From Romanomermis culicivorax (Eukaryota; Nematoda; Enoplea; Mermithida; Mermithidae): a stretch of DNA of 64,000 bases. This document shows positions 36,560 to 48,789 of this stretch, one piece after another. Under the pieces are notes generated by a model. It was not told the DNA's origin and did no database searches. It worked only from the letters and a program-made list of their open reading frames with translations. The position numbers and the translations under genes are program-made. The first letter of the stretch is position 1, and the number at the start of each line of letters is the position of its first letter. The DNA lies in the NCBI GenBank assembly GCA_963922205.1, contig CAWUHX010000159.1, positions 620,001 through 684,000 on the forward strand. Reading direction: 5' to 3'.

Positions 36560-38440
36560 AAATTAAAAAAAAATTATGAAACGGTTTTAAACTAGCCTAA
36601 TTTTAGAGCGTTATTTTAATTAATCATTTTTTAATTTTTTGAAAAAGGCAACAATTTATCTATTTTAACAATGTGTAATTTTACTTCAATTCATTAAAAG
36701 CTACGGTACTCCAAAAAGATCACATTCAATAAACACTATGGACTAAAAATACAATACTTGAGAAAAACTGAAAAAAATCTCAAAAATCGTTCAAAAAACA
36801 GTAATGTTTGTCTAAAAAGTGTAAAATGTGTTTTCACAGTGCAAAGCATGAAGAAAGTGAACCTTTTGGATCATGTTTTGCCTGGAAGTTTACATTTTTC
36901 ATCAAAAAATTGACTTTTTTCTGACCAAAAGTATAAGGTTTCTCATGCAGAAAAACTGATGCTGGCAAGTACCAGTGTTTCTTTTTTGCAAGAATTTTTT
37001 TCCCAAAGTAATGAAACATGTCAAAATTTTATTGGAAAATTCAAATTTTCTCATATATATATGATCTAGAATTGCAAGCTGATGATAAAGATGTCGAAAA
37101 AATTGAATTTTTCTAGAAATTCTCCACATCTGACTCTTCCAAATGGCTTATTTTCAGGAGCTTAGAGTCACGGTTGTAAGTGGTCAAAAAAATGGCTCAT
37201 GTAAGAATAAACTCTCTCACTGACATCGGGTGGTTTCAAAAAACCAACCTTTGCTTAGTCAGGAAAACTCGTTCCCCAAATTTTTGATCCTGACACAATT
37301 CATAATCCTGAAATCAGGATCTGGGCAGCGTTCCCAACCTGATTAGGAAAGGTGTTCCTGACGTCTTCCTGATCAAGAATGGATGGCTTTCCCGACATGG
37401 GGAACAAAGTACAAGCCTTCTGTACTTTTTAGAGATCCAGAAAGCTACAAGCTACTCATCAAATGTATAAAGCATTTAGCCAGGGCATAATCCTAGTTAC
37501 ATTTTCCAGTAATTTGAATGCAAAATGAAGTGAAATCATCAAAAACTGAGAATTTGGGAACTAGATAAGATGGAGTAGTCAACTACAGATTTTTTCATAT
37601 TTTGGCGAAATATGCCCACTTTAGGCAACTGTAGCCATGTTTGTTCTTAACAAAACGCTAGATTTGCTGTTTTTGTTTATTGATTCCAGCGTTTGTTTTA
37701 AATTAACGTTCTAAAAATTAAATTAATTTCAATTTCAAACATAATGAAAAATTTTAAAATCAGAAAATTTTAAAATTTACAATTAAAAAATTTAATTGAA
37801 ATATTTTAAAATTTACAATCAAAAAATTTAATTGAAAAATTTTAAAATTTCAAATAAACAAAGTTAAGGAAATTAAAATTGAAAATTAAAATTTGTGGTA
37901 GTATGGTACTTAAATGTCGAATAAACGCCCCATATTTTTGACATCCAATACAGTGATGCACGGGGAAAGTTTTCCAGCTGGGATGGTCTAAAATGGAGAA
38001 CTCAAATCAGAGGTAGCCTGATGGTGAACGTTTCCACATATTTAATCAGTTTTAGCATAACAATGTGTCATACTTTTTAATTAATAAAATGTGAAATCCT
38101 GTTGCAGAGTGCATTATATGACAACAAATTATTTTTTTGAAGCCATAAGTACAACAAAATCAGAGTATTTTGGAAATTTGAGGACTTTGGACCATGGTGA
38201 TCTGAGCAAAATTTTCAAAAAATTTAAACAAATATGTCATTTATGTTTGGAAAAGAAAAAATTGGTAGAAAGTGACAATAATAATGAAAATTCAAGGTAG
38301 AAAATGAAGCAATACAAGAAAGATTGACCATTTGGATGAAGAACTTTTTCATCGAAAATTGTGAAACAAAATTTAGGTAAAAGGTTAGAAATTTGAATTT
38401 TTTTAAAAATTGGAATTAAATTGGAAAATGATTGAAAATT
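36560..38440. other. No gene seen; AT-rich tract at 37690-37880
   Basis: Contains a low-complexity AAAATTTTAAAATT-type tract (37690-37880). A weak inverted pair (GTTCCCC near 37271 and GGGGAAC near 37398) could bound a small MITE. No coding signal accepted. Confidence 0.4.
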
Positions 38441-41400
38441 TTAAAAATTATTTCTAGAATTTCAAAAAAATTTAAATTAAAAACAATGTCAAATTTTGAA
38501 GAAATTAAAAAAATTAGAAATTGAAGCATTGACAACTGTTAGCAGCTGACATTTCAGTACTTAATTTCTCAACACTAATCATTAAAGTCCAAAGCCTAAT
38601 GATTTTTTTCACTGAAAAATAATCAAAATTCAATTTTAATCTTGGGTTTTTGAGCAAAAAATGTGAAAATTTAGTGATTTTTTGATCAGAAATCAAAAAC
38701 TTTGAAAATTGATTAAAATTTGATTTAAAATTTAAAATTTGGATTTTTTTTTTGATTTGATGATCAAAGGTGCAAATTCAATTTTTTCCATTGAAATTTG
38801 ATGGGCATTTGTATTATACAACAAATTATATCCCATGACTTGCTCTTCTTGCGGTCTCAAAGCTGTCATTGCAGCTTTTTTGTATCCAATCTGATTTTTT
38901 TGTGACATTCTAATTGGCCATTGGAAATCTTTCATTAGGGACACATAGCCACATATAGTACAGTTTTCATGAAAAGACTGCAACATGTCATCAAAAGAAT
39001 CATGTGCGAGCAAAACAAACTGATGATGTATAAGTCGTCCTTCACACATGAAAGCAAATAAAACTTGCACGTTTTTCAAAAATTTAATCCAATCAATAGA
39101 TCACATATATTTTAGTCATTTTCAGAAAATGTAAGGTTTTTGGTATGGGGTTTGTATTACATAGATTACACGTTACTGTAGCAGGAATTTCACGATCAAA
39201 CATTTATTTACTGCAGGGCTGTTTGAAATGAGAAACTTACCTGCGGTTTTTATTCTGTGAAAAAATGACAGAGTGATTTCAGAATGTGTGCTATTCAAGA
39301 ATTGAATCAAGTCTACACTCAAGTCTTATGAACTATAGAACTGAGAACGATGGGAAATTGAAATGAGTATCTGGACTTGGATTGTTTTAATGTAGTCCAC
39401 TGGAGATGGTATTCGATAAATGATGAGAATGAACTATTCTAAGTTATATATTGGTTGGGATAGACGTTTCTATATTTCCCATGAACCCAAAAGACGATTG
39501 GACTGATTTGTGTTTTGTAATTTATTGAGGACGTTTATATGTAAAACACACAGAATAGTTTCATAGACCAAATATAAAAAGACGATAGAATATGCAATAG
39601 AATAACGATGTAAAACAAGCAGAAATTATAGGCGGACAGATGGAATAGCAAAAGGGAAAGACAGTGGTCGGTCCAGGAAATGTGAAAAGGGAAGGGAGAG
39701 AAAACCAAATGAAAAATGAACAAGATATGTGGTTTATATATGCAAAAAGATACCTTGCTGAAAATTGAAGAAAAATAAAACTTCTTCAGGATTCTATAGT
39801 AATATTTGAATTCTGCCAACATCTTATTTTTTTCAAATCCTGTGAACCATTTTCTTCATCAGTTTTTCTTATCCCACCAAAAGGTAGGCATGATTTCTAT
39901 GTAAATTAGTGCAATGAAAAGTATCTTTAATTATGATTCTATCAAAAGTTTTTACATAAAACTTCCTGAAAGTTCATTGTAAGAGGAGGCGGATTCATAA
40001 TAATTTTAGTATGTGAAATTACAAGGTTGTGTTACATTATGTATAAACGTAGCACAAGGCATAAAGCGGAATTTTTGTAAGGCAGAATCATTTTAATTTT
40101 CAGTCAGGTCATTTATTTAAGACGAAAATAGGGGGGGGGAAATATCAACTGATTACCTACATTTTTGGTCAATTTAGGCTGTGACATCACGATATAAGCA
40201 CAAAACAAAGCTTGAAATGCCAAGAAATGTTCAACATGACATATTCACAAAACTTTGAAAGATGAGTGTTGTTATACTAAATATTAATTAAATAGCTCAT
40301 TTAGACAGGCTTCATGGTACCTACTCATGGTTCTTTTTTAGCAAGAGTCCCATCAGCACAGCCACTAACACTCCCTGATTTGTATTAGTTTCTCTTTGCA
40401 AGACTAAAACTTTCATTAGCACAGGCTCAATTCTATTAGCATTGTGCTACAAAAGAAAACCCTATTCCAGATTTTTCGTTCAGAAAAACATATAAACCGA
40501 AGCAAGAACAACTTGTTTTTTCTAGTGATAAAAATCCAGAATATCTCTCAGTTCCTGGTCCAAAATGCTCTCCTTTGAACTGAAAAATTGATCAGGAGTG
40601 CAAACCAAGGTTTTCTTTTTCTCAACTGGTTGATCAATATGACACAAAATTCTAGCAAAAATAATTTCCATACAATCCTCCCATTTCTGTAGAATTCTGT
40701 AGAAATAAGCCAGGTTGATCTGTAACTTGGGGAGGAGTTTGATTACACAGATTAATTTTTGGCTGCTCACTCTAAAATTAATAAATTTGCTCAATTTCAT
40801 TTGTAAAAATGATCAAAAGTTACTTTCCTTGTATTATATTCCCTTCATGTCAGTTCCTGACTTTCAAATTGAAATTCCTGAGTTTTGGACAAGAAATCAA
40901 AATTCTGGCTAGAGTAACTTAGCGTCAAAAAATTTTGATTTCCAGGCCTCTAAAGTGTCGGAAAATTATTTTTTCAGCACATTCTACTGAAACTGCAGAT
41001 TACGGATCTTTTTTTATCACCAATTGTTAATTATTATCAACGTTTTAATCAATTTTTTTAACTGCTGTTCAACAATTTATAAGCAGCAAAGATATAAAAC
41101 TTAAACAAAAAAATCAAAAAAAAATATTTTTAACAAACCCCCCTCCCACCTTATGTAGTCATACAATAAGTGCTGGGCCTTTAGTATGAACATGTGGCCC
41201 AAGAAAAAAATCCCCGAGTTTCCCAGGTTTATCAGGTTTCCCAGGTGCTGAAAAAAGCCCCCTGAGTTTCCCAGGTTGTGTAGGAATCTCGTCATTTATA
41301 TAATGCATGAGAATCGAAGTGGCAAAGAACTCGCTGCAGGTATACCATCTTTTAGTTGGAAATTTTTTATTCCGGCACTTGGAGCCAGAAAAATTTCAAA

Positions 41401-42130
41401 ATTTTGATATTCTAAAATGTAGGGAAATGAATTTTTTCAATATTAATTTGCTGGATAAAAGAATTACTTTTTCATCGAATTCAGTGACTTCACAGTGGTT
41501 CAATATATTAAAGTTAGGCACTCAACCAATGTTTTTCATTCCTCGAGTGGAAATATTATATATCATTCTTCTACACTGATAATGCCTGAATCATATTCCA
41601 AAAGGGAAGAAGTTATGTTCATGAAACACAAAAATGTTTAAATACTGCAAACAAAATTTAAGAAGAGGATAAAGAAAAATCTTAATTCTATTCAATTATG
41701 TCAAGAAATACAAGTGCAAACATTTATCTATTATGTATTGATGTTTAAAAGCTGTAACCATAAGATAGAACAAAATTTCTCAACTGTCAACTAGAAATTA
41801 TTTAAAATCCAGTACTAGCTGCCGGAATCTTTTCAGGATTTTTCATTTTAAAATGCATGAGAATGAATTTTGGAATAGGAAATCCTAAAATGTAACCAAA
41901 ACAGTCCTGAGGCTTCAGGTTGCACTCTGCAACAAAAAATCCAAGTCGGAACAGAAGATTGGACTCAGTGATAGTGACCGGTAAATATGCAAGTTAGAAA
42001 CAAAAAAGTCAATACAACCTACATATAACAATGAATGATAGATGAACTTTTGGTTCAATCTCTATAATCAAAAACACATGTACCCCTGATTATTATCATG
42101 AAGAAAACAGCGTTTTGATACCAACAAAGC
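38440..42130. repeat. Composite dispersed repeat, copy 2
   Basis: 38440-40150 aligns with 53835-55510 and 41570-42130 with 55525-56070, both in the same orientation. The 1.4 kb between (about 40151-41566) is missing from the 55.5-kb copy, but its later part has a relative at 20.16-20.69 kb. It was therefore deleted from copy 3 rather than newly inserted here. A short tandem GAGTTTCCCAGGT block is at 41217-41279. Confidence 0.8.
38732..39091 (-). pseudogene. Unrecognised duplicated open frame
   Basis: An open frame of about 115 codons with a coding-like start region (LKNVQVLFAFMCEGRL, then HHQFVLLAHDSFDDMLQSFH and ICGYVSL). The same frame is found at 54237-54470, where it is broken by a frameshift. 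No ATG starts it; it opens shortly after a stop. I do not recognise the family. Its tail (KSKKKSKF) comes from an A-rich tract and is probably not coding. It may be a remnant of the element that carries the repeat. Confidence 0.35.
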
Positions 42131-42218
42131 AAATACATCACTTGAAAACCATCACCTTAGAGGTTAAGAAAATAAAAACTTAGATGAGGACTCATTGAAA
42201 ATTTTTTAAATTTTATAG

Positions 42219-42440
42219 GGTGATCCAGGAAGAAAGACAGAAATATCTAACTTAGATACAGAGGAAAATAAAAACAAATCCAAGGCAGTAATAGAACTAA
42301 TCACGGAAAAGACATTAATAATAAATCAATTCTTTTTACAGGCTAATTCAGATGGAGAATATGCATTCAACGAGACATCTGTGGTACATAGTGAGAACCA
42401 AATATTTTTAAATCATTATACTCTTCTTTCACAAATCTAG
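42219..42440 (+). pseudogene. Exon-like open stretch
   Basis: After the acceptor TTTTATAG, 73 codons are open (GDPGRKTEISNLDTEENKNK at the start) up to a stop at 42438. A second possible acceptor (TTTTTACAG) lies inside. The opening GGTGATCCAGG resembles the exon-like piece at 32.285 kb (GGGACCCAGG), so both may be relics of the same gene type. No domain recognised. Confidence 0.25.
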
Positions 42441-42749
42441 GTGTTGAAAATAGGTAGCATGGAATCAGAGAGGCTGCAGAAAGAAAACTGTGGCAAGTGG
42501 CACTGGAAACTTTTCGGAAAAATGTTTAAAAAAATAGTCAATAAAGTTTCTTGAAATTTCTTTAATTTTTGGCTTTTATGTTTTATTTATGTTTGTATAG
42601 AGCATAGTTTTTTTATATTGAGCATAGTTTTTTTGCGCATTTTTCACAGGTCCAAAACATTGCTAACAATGATGGGACTGTTGATCCTGCCACTGCCCTG
42701 GACGTTGTAGATTTGTGATTATTTTTATTTAGAGCCATTAAAAATTTCA

Positions 42750-43450
42750 TTTTTTGTTGCCATTTTCTTATTTACTGTTTTTTGCCATTTAATGCCATTT
42801 CTCACTATTGAAATGATTTTATATATAACAAGACATTTTTAAATTTAAGATCTTCAATTCATTATGCAGCACATGGACATTATAGAAAAAGGTGGCAACT
42901 TTGAATGCGGTAAAGTCACTATCTGTTCAGGATGGAAATTTGCAGGTTGTTTCAGATGATTCCTTTGCCCCATAAAATTAAGTTTCAATCATTTTCGGAT
43001 TATGTCTAGCCAAGCGATTAATCTAGATGGTAGGTACGTCCTTAAACACTTTCATGTAACCATCCATGAATATAATTTCAAAAACAATTTATTCAAATTT
43101 TAAAATTCAATCTGGCCAAAAAGAAGGAAGATTGTGTTATCTGACGTGTGAGACATAGCTTTCAGAGTTTGTAACTTTTCCAATGGGATATTGACTGATC
43201 AAATTATTCACATGAGTTTTTAAGGATGAGACATGGAAATCCTATATGTGGTCAAATGAGGAAACAAGTAGAATGTGCATTTCGGAAGAAACCCTAGTTA
43301 GTACAATATGAAATCTTGATTCAAATAGATTTTAGTCTTTCAGTGATAAAAGTGTACTGCAAATTTCATCAGAAAACTTTTGGCATTTTCCTTTTTATAA
43401 GTTATCATAAACATTGAAAGTCTTTGAAAATCATATCATTGAAAAGTGGA
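42750..43450. other. No gene seen
   Basis: AT-rich sequence with no supported feature. Confidence 0.4.
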
Positions 43451-43458
43451 GCAGTTCC

Positions 43459-44030
43459 AAGTAGAATACATAGCTGTATTGCTTAATAATTTGCTCAACC
43501 CTTTACTAACAGACTATTGTCATTTCAGTTTGCAGTGTTCCGGAGAGGTCATAGGCTAATAGATGTATTGTATATTTTGATTTGCATTTTTTTGAGCAGC
43601 TTGATTGAATGGAGCTAGTTTGAACGCTCTAGCTGTAAAATTATTGAGTTATTGAAGTTTGAAGTTGTTGCTTGGATCAACACTATGTGTCAGCTGATAG
43701 TGTTGAGTGTCACCTCTGACACATGGTTTATGGGTTTTGAGGCCTCATTTTCCAAGGTACGGAATGCTACACTGAGGGTCAGAGATTCTTCTCATGCTTG
43801 GTGGCCTCTTAAGTATGCATTCTGATGCTTGGTGCACATGCATATTCATAGTGTCACTACCCATCAGATAGTCCTCTGACAGATAGTGATTTGAAGTAGA
43901 ATACATAGCTGTGTTGTTTAATAATTTGCTTAACCCTTTACGAATAGACTATTATCATTTCAGTTTGCAGTGTTCTGAAGAGGTCGAAGGCTGATAAATG
44001 TACTGTATATTTTGATTTGCTTCAATTTTA
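43459..44030. repeat. Pair of direct repeats, about 140 bp
   Basis: 43459-43600 and 43892-44030 share AAGTAGAATACATAGCTGT and onward to TTTTGATTTGC, with scattered differences. The copies are about 433 bp apart. Local duplication; no gene between them. Confidence 0.8.
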
Positions 44031-44285
44031 TTCATTGCTCATATTGTTTATTTTAATTGCTGTTTATTGTGTTTTGATTTTTAATTGATTTGTTCTCGTT
44101 AATAATAATCTCAATCAGCATACAGTTGAGACTGTATTGAAGTATGAACATGGAAAAAATTGAGTGGTGAGTTGTTGAATATGTGGCTGTCTGCATCTTT
44201 CTAATCAAAATTCTGTAATTAGACTTCCTCGGAGTTTGCTTAAAAGACATGATGTTATGACAAAAAATTTATTTAAAATCCCCAG

Positions 44286-44510
44286 CTGCCGGTTTCCGGA
44301 AAGCAACTTAAGTCGGAGTCGGACTTAAGTTCTAACTTAAACCGTTAAGTCGGTTTCCGGTACGGAAGACTTTGCTCAACTTTAAGACATGTCTTAAACA
44401 TATGACTTAAGTTAAGACTTAAAAAAATGGGTTTCCGGTACGTTAAGACTAGTCTTGACTTATTTAAGTTATGTCTTAACTCGCGTGAAATTTAAGACTG
44501 GTGGGTAGGT
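44286..44510. promoter_or_regulatory. Left terminal region: nested TIR cores and ACTTAAGT sites
   Basis: GGTTTCCGG occurs at the tip (44291) and again at about 44352 and 44430, the latter two followed by TACG. Between them are many AACTTAAGT, GACTTAAG and GTCTTAA half-palindromes. They are probable binding sites for the transposase or the Myb-like protein; this is inferred from position and repetition. Confidence 0.6.
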
Positions 44511-44588
44511 GTCTTAAAGTTACGACGAGGTGTATTATGTCGGTTTGTTCACACTTCACTCGTACATCATTTCTTGCGTTTTCGAAAA

Positions 44589-46095
44589 ATGGTCGGTCGA
44601 CTTTTATTGCTGCTGAACGAGGAACGTCGAAACAACATTCGCATCAATAGAATATTTCGTGACCGATCTAATCCTCTAGATATATATAATGACGTGGATT
44701 TGTATCCAAGATATCGTTTCGATCGTCCAAGTATTTTGCATATCACGGACTTATTAGCTAATCAACTAAATACTACGAAGAGGAATTACGCCATGCTGCC
44801 AGTGCAACAAGTTCTTATGACCTTGCGATATTATGCTACTGGTACGTTTCAAATTTTTTGTGGGGACGATATTCGTATAACCAAAAGTGCTGCATGCAAA
44901 ACAGTTTGGAAAGTAACTAGCGCTATATTGAATTGTATGAGTTCCGGCATACAGTTTCCGGTCGAAGGGCGTTGCGATCAAATAAAATCGGACTTTTACA
45001 AAATTGCAAATTTCCCGGGCGTTTTAGGATTAGTTGATGGTACTCATATTCGCATTCAACGACCGTCTGAAAATGAAAACGACTATATTAATCGTAAATA
45101 TTTTCCTTCTATCAACGTCCAAAGTATTTGTGATAGTAAAGGACGATTTTTGAACGTTTGCGCGAAGTGGCCAGGGTCAACGCATGATGCTTTTGTGTGG
45201 TCTCAAAGCCGGATAAACGCGCAATTTGAAGCCGGTCGTGAAGACGGATTCATACTCGGCGATAGCGGGTACCCTTGCAAACCATGGTTACTCACGCCTT
45301 TCCGGAACCCGGAAAATCGTAATCAATTGAATTTTAACGCAGCCCATAGGTAGGCATATTTCACTGCTTTCTTGATTCAGAAAATTCCCTTTGTTATCTC
45401 ATAGATCAAAATTTGAAGAAATAAAACAGAAATAACATGATAATATGTTAATCAAGCATAAATATATCTCCTTAATTTTCAAAGAATTTCAGCACAACAA
45501 TAATGTCAAATTGTAGAACATATTTCTGTTCTTTTTCACCTTTACAAATAACATATTCAGATGTGGAAGCGTCATAATATTTATACAGCTAAAATTATGT
45601 AATTTTATGCTTCAATATTGAATAATTTTTTCCTGAAGTCACCATGAAAAACTGGAGACCATAAATGGGCGTGGTGGGGGTTTGGAGGGGGGGCTTGAAA
45701 CCCTGATATATTCTTTCCGCAGTATTAATTTTTCTATAGTTAAAATTTTGCTGCACGTTTAGACAACAAAAAAATTTTTTGAGTGAATAAAAAAAATTAT
45801 TGTGCTTCCTTTAAGGCGCACACGAGTCATCATTGAACAAACGTTTGGTAGATGGAAACGACGCTTCCACATTATGCATGGTGAAGTTCGTATCAAACCA
45901 TCTAAAGTCACAAAGCTCATCATTGCTACTAGTATATTGCATAATCTAGCGATTGATCGGAATCAACGAGATTTTGATGATGTGTTTGAAGACGAATTAG
46001 AAGGCATTGAGATTGCGGATTACAACGACGCACTGGGTCCAGAAAACGGAAAGACTTTTAGATTACACATTGCGAATTCATACTTCTATTTATAG
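44589..46095 (+). CDS. HARBI1-like Harbinger transposase (two exons)
   Basis: Cut-and-paste DDE nuclease of the DDE_4 (HARBI1) type, which excises and inserts the element. Exon 1 is 44589-45349 and exon 2 45816-46095, joined by a phase-2 GT...AG intron (CATAG|GTAGGC, CTTTAAG|GC), giving 346 residues, the usual length for the family. Start: first in-frame ATG, MVGRLLLLL; the longer open frame upstream has no ATG. An N-terminal helical region spans about residues 40-110. Catalytic acids are D150 (LVDGTHI), D225 (ILGDSGYP) and E261 (VIIEQTFG), with 35 residues between the last two, as expected. The conserved STHDAF motif is at 198-202. No stops or frameshifts. Convergent with the Myb-like gene. 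In the family it needs that partner for nuclear entry and end binding. Confidence 0.95.
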
Positions 46096-46152
46096 TCTGG
46101 TCCGAAAAATGGATTCACATTTTATTCAAACAGATTCTTATAATAATAAAAC

Positions 46153-47688
46153 TTATTTCAACTCGGTGAGGTTGTAACTAGATTTCAACTTATCAGCTTT
46201 CAGTCTCAACACATGAATCTCCCAATCTAATTTCACTTTTTTCTTTTCGAACAGTTCTTTTTTCATGGCAAACGTTTCCTTTTGTAATTCCAACGATTCT
46301 TTCTCGATATCGAGTCGAGCTTTCTCGATTTCAAGTAATGACGGTGTGACCGAATTCTCCGCATTTTTCGGAGCCTTTATCGGAACTTTGGAAGCTGTGG
46401 AAATTGGACCTTTTCCGACCATATCGTAATCGACATCGGATTCATTTCTGGAATTAATTAATGAATATTTTCAATTTTTATTTCACTATACTACCTAATC
46501 ATGAAAACTTAAAAAATCTTTAAAGCTGTTAATCAAAACAACGCAGTACCGAAAGTGAGATATTTATTGAGGGGAAAAAAGTACATATGATCCTTTGATA
46601 TGAAAATTAATAAATAACGTTTGAAAGAGCACACTCAATGTTCGACAGATTCTAAATTAAAAGTCACTTTTTATTGGCTATTGTTTCAACACTATATCCT
46701 TTAAAAAAATTTGTGGACAATATTGTCGATGAAGTAATTTTTTCTATTGGTCATAAATAATGTCTCAAGCAGCATCAAGTGATACTCTATTAATACTCTT
46801 TTGCTTCAAATTCTATGCTAATTGTTTGAAATTTTCTGGAAAAATTCTTGGTTCTATTGATCAAAAAGATTCAGCATGGTGAGAAACGTCTAAAAACAGC
46901 GTTTCAGCAGATTTGTCACATTTTTCGACTTCATCCGACTTTTCAGGTATGAATCCCCTAGAATTTTTCCACTGTCAATGTATGATCGCTACGACATTTC
47001 ATTTTCATTTCTTAAATAAGATTTTCATGTTACGCTGTTAAATTCGTAATTTGTTTAGACGGTCGTCACCGAAATAGTTTTATAAAGTCGGTTACAAAAT
47101 TTATTTTGATTTAAACACTATGTCATTAGTGATTGGCAGTTGCCTAATGGCTATACTAGTTCCTTTTACTTTAATGTGCAACCTCATTCATTTTTCGATA
47201 GTGTTATTAGGATATCGTTTTAACATTCTTCAAGAAATAATTCGCGTTATTAAGTAAATTATACGTGCAAGTACTCACTCTAAATCTGACGTAATAGTGG
47301 TATCTTCGGTATCAATCCCAGACGGAATCCCGTTGAAACTATCGGATTTTTTGTAGGCATCTACGATGTCCTCAAGTACCTGAGGCATTGGAGACGACGG
47401 TGGCCCACCTCCCGTTCCTTGCAAAGCTTTTTTATCCGCACCATTCTTTTTCTTTGCCAGGCTTTTCAAATTCATCCATTTTTTCTTCGCTTCGTCGACA
47501 TTTCTTTTGTTGGCAGGATAACAAGAATTAACTTCGTTGACGATGAATTCCCACGTTCGTTTCTTCTTCACTCGCATATCAGCGTCGTTGTGCTTGGCTT
47601 CTATAATTCCACGTTTTTCGATGCACATGTCCTTTAATCGTTCAATTTGGGCCGTGGTCCAATTATTACCTCGCTTTTTCTCACTCAT
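46153..47688 (-). CDS. Harbinger Myb/SANT-like accessory protein (two exons)
   Basis: Exon 1 runs 47688 to 47279 and exon 2 46447 to 46153, joined by a phase-2 intron (TTAGA|GTGAGT, TTCCAG|AAATG), giving 234 residues. Start is the ATG of MSEKKRG; no earlier in-frame ATG exists. Residues about 5-82 form a Myb/SANT-like domain with W10, W46 and W71, followed by a GTGGGPPSSP linker like that of NAIF1-type Myb proteins. Residues about 160-225 are a long charged, heptad-like coiled coil (LEIEKARLDIEKESLELQ). In Harbinger elements this second protein binds the ends and carries the transposase into the nucleus. No lesions seen. The intron of 831 bp is AT-rich and shows nothing else. Confidence 0.9.
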
Positions 47689-47819
47689 GTTAGCATTCGT
47701 AGTGAAGGAGTGGACGTTATTTAAGTGAAATGAAACATATTGTGCATGATGCAACAATGCTGCGGACTACTTTTACGCGCTGTGTAAACTGAGTAGGCGT
47801 TTTTGATTCGCCGTAACCC

Positions 47820-48054
47820 CATAATACGATTTAAGATATAACTTAAGTTATAACTTAACTTATTGATTTTTCGTATTGTGAAGATAATGGGAGTAAAACG
47901 TTATTCAAGATGTAACTTAAGTCAGTCTTAAGTTATAACTTCGCTGAGTTATGTCTTAAATCGTACCGGAAACCGACTCAAGTTATAACTTAGTAAGTTA
48001 TAACTTAAGTCTAGAACTGACTTAAGTTATAACTTACGTACCGGAAACCGGCCC
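47820..48054. promoter_or_regulatory. Right terminal region: nested TIR cores and ACTTAAGT sites
   Basis: The terminal CCGGAAACCGG (48041) has an inner copy at 47966 (CGTACCGGAAACC from 47962). More than ten AACTTAAGT, TTATAACTTA or TCTTAAGT motifs lie between 47830 and 48040. It mirrors the left end and also forms the upstream region of the Myb-like gene, so it could serve both as transposase-complex site and promoter. Confidence 0.6.
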
Positions 48055-48479
48055 CAGAATATGCCAAGTTTTTGGTGTTGCAGTGTCAAAGTGCAACTAG
48101 GGACATTTGTTGCTCAATCTGAAAAATGAATATTTCTATAATAAGCATGAAAAATACATCTATTTGATTAAAAACAAAATCTAAAATTGATTAGATTATT
48201 AGATTTATAGCATTAAAATGATATTCACAACTTGATAATTATTCTAAATAACTCTTTGTCTAGTGAATCAACTTTTGAGAAAAATGTACTTTTTAAATCA
48301 GCATCAAAAACACTACATTTTAGCAGAAAACAGAAAGAAAATTTCTGGAATTCAAGAAAAATGTGCATCTAAAGTGACTTGGCTACTGAAACACTTTTTT
48401 CATGGCCCCTCTCTATTGTTGACAGTCTAATTTTCGATTCAGCATAAAAAACTAATCCTCACTCATGTTTTTTGCAACT

Positions 48480-48760
48480 TTTAGTTCAAAATCGAGTTGA
48501 AAATTCAGCAATTAACTCAGAAGTATTGTCCACATTGAACCCTTAGAGTTGATGCTTCAAAAAATGACCAGTACTTTTTGTACCCAAGAATTGATTTTTC
48601 AGGAAAATATTTCCTATGAAAATTTTTTATGTTTAGCAATATTAGTTTTGACACAGGCTTTATTCATTCGTCTAAAGTTAACTTCATTTCAGAGTTTTTT
48701 TATCAGTTCTAGTGAATTTTTATCTGCTCCAACACTTCCTCCTCTAGGTCAAAAAATGAC
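48480..48760. repeat. Dispersed repeat, inverted relative of 24440-24700
   Basis: The reverse complement of this stretch matches the 24.4-24.7-kb segment through AGTACTGGTCATT and ATCAACTCTA. Short open frames in both hint at a shared former exon, not identifiable. Confidence 0.5.
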
Positions 48761-48789
48761 TATAGGGCCAAGAGGCCAGCAGGCCTAAC

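Larger units (their letters stand above)
44286..48054. mobile_element. Complete PIF/Harbinger DNA transposon, 3769 bp
   Basis: Ends CTGCCGGTTTCCGG (left) and, complemented, GGGCCGGTTTCCGG (right) form 14-bp inverted repeats; CAG is repeated on both sides (44283-44285, 48055-48057). Inside are the two genes that define this superfamily, a DDE nuclease and a Myb/SANT-like protein, convergent with 57 bp between stop codons. Both are open across one intron each. The outer 200 bp at each end are dense in ACTTAAGT/AACTTAAG palindromes and repeat the GGTTTCCGG core internally. Intact genes and good ends suggest a recently active, possibly autonomous copy. Confidence 0.92.

Noticed and set aside
39535-39822. 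95-codon minus-strand hydrophobic frame, repeated at 54914-55216
   Set aside because: Both copies lie in a duplicated repeat and non-coding flanks are equally conserved, so shared openness reflects duplication and not coding.
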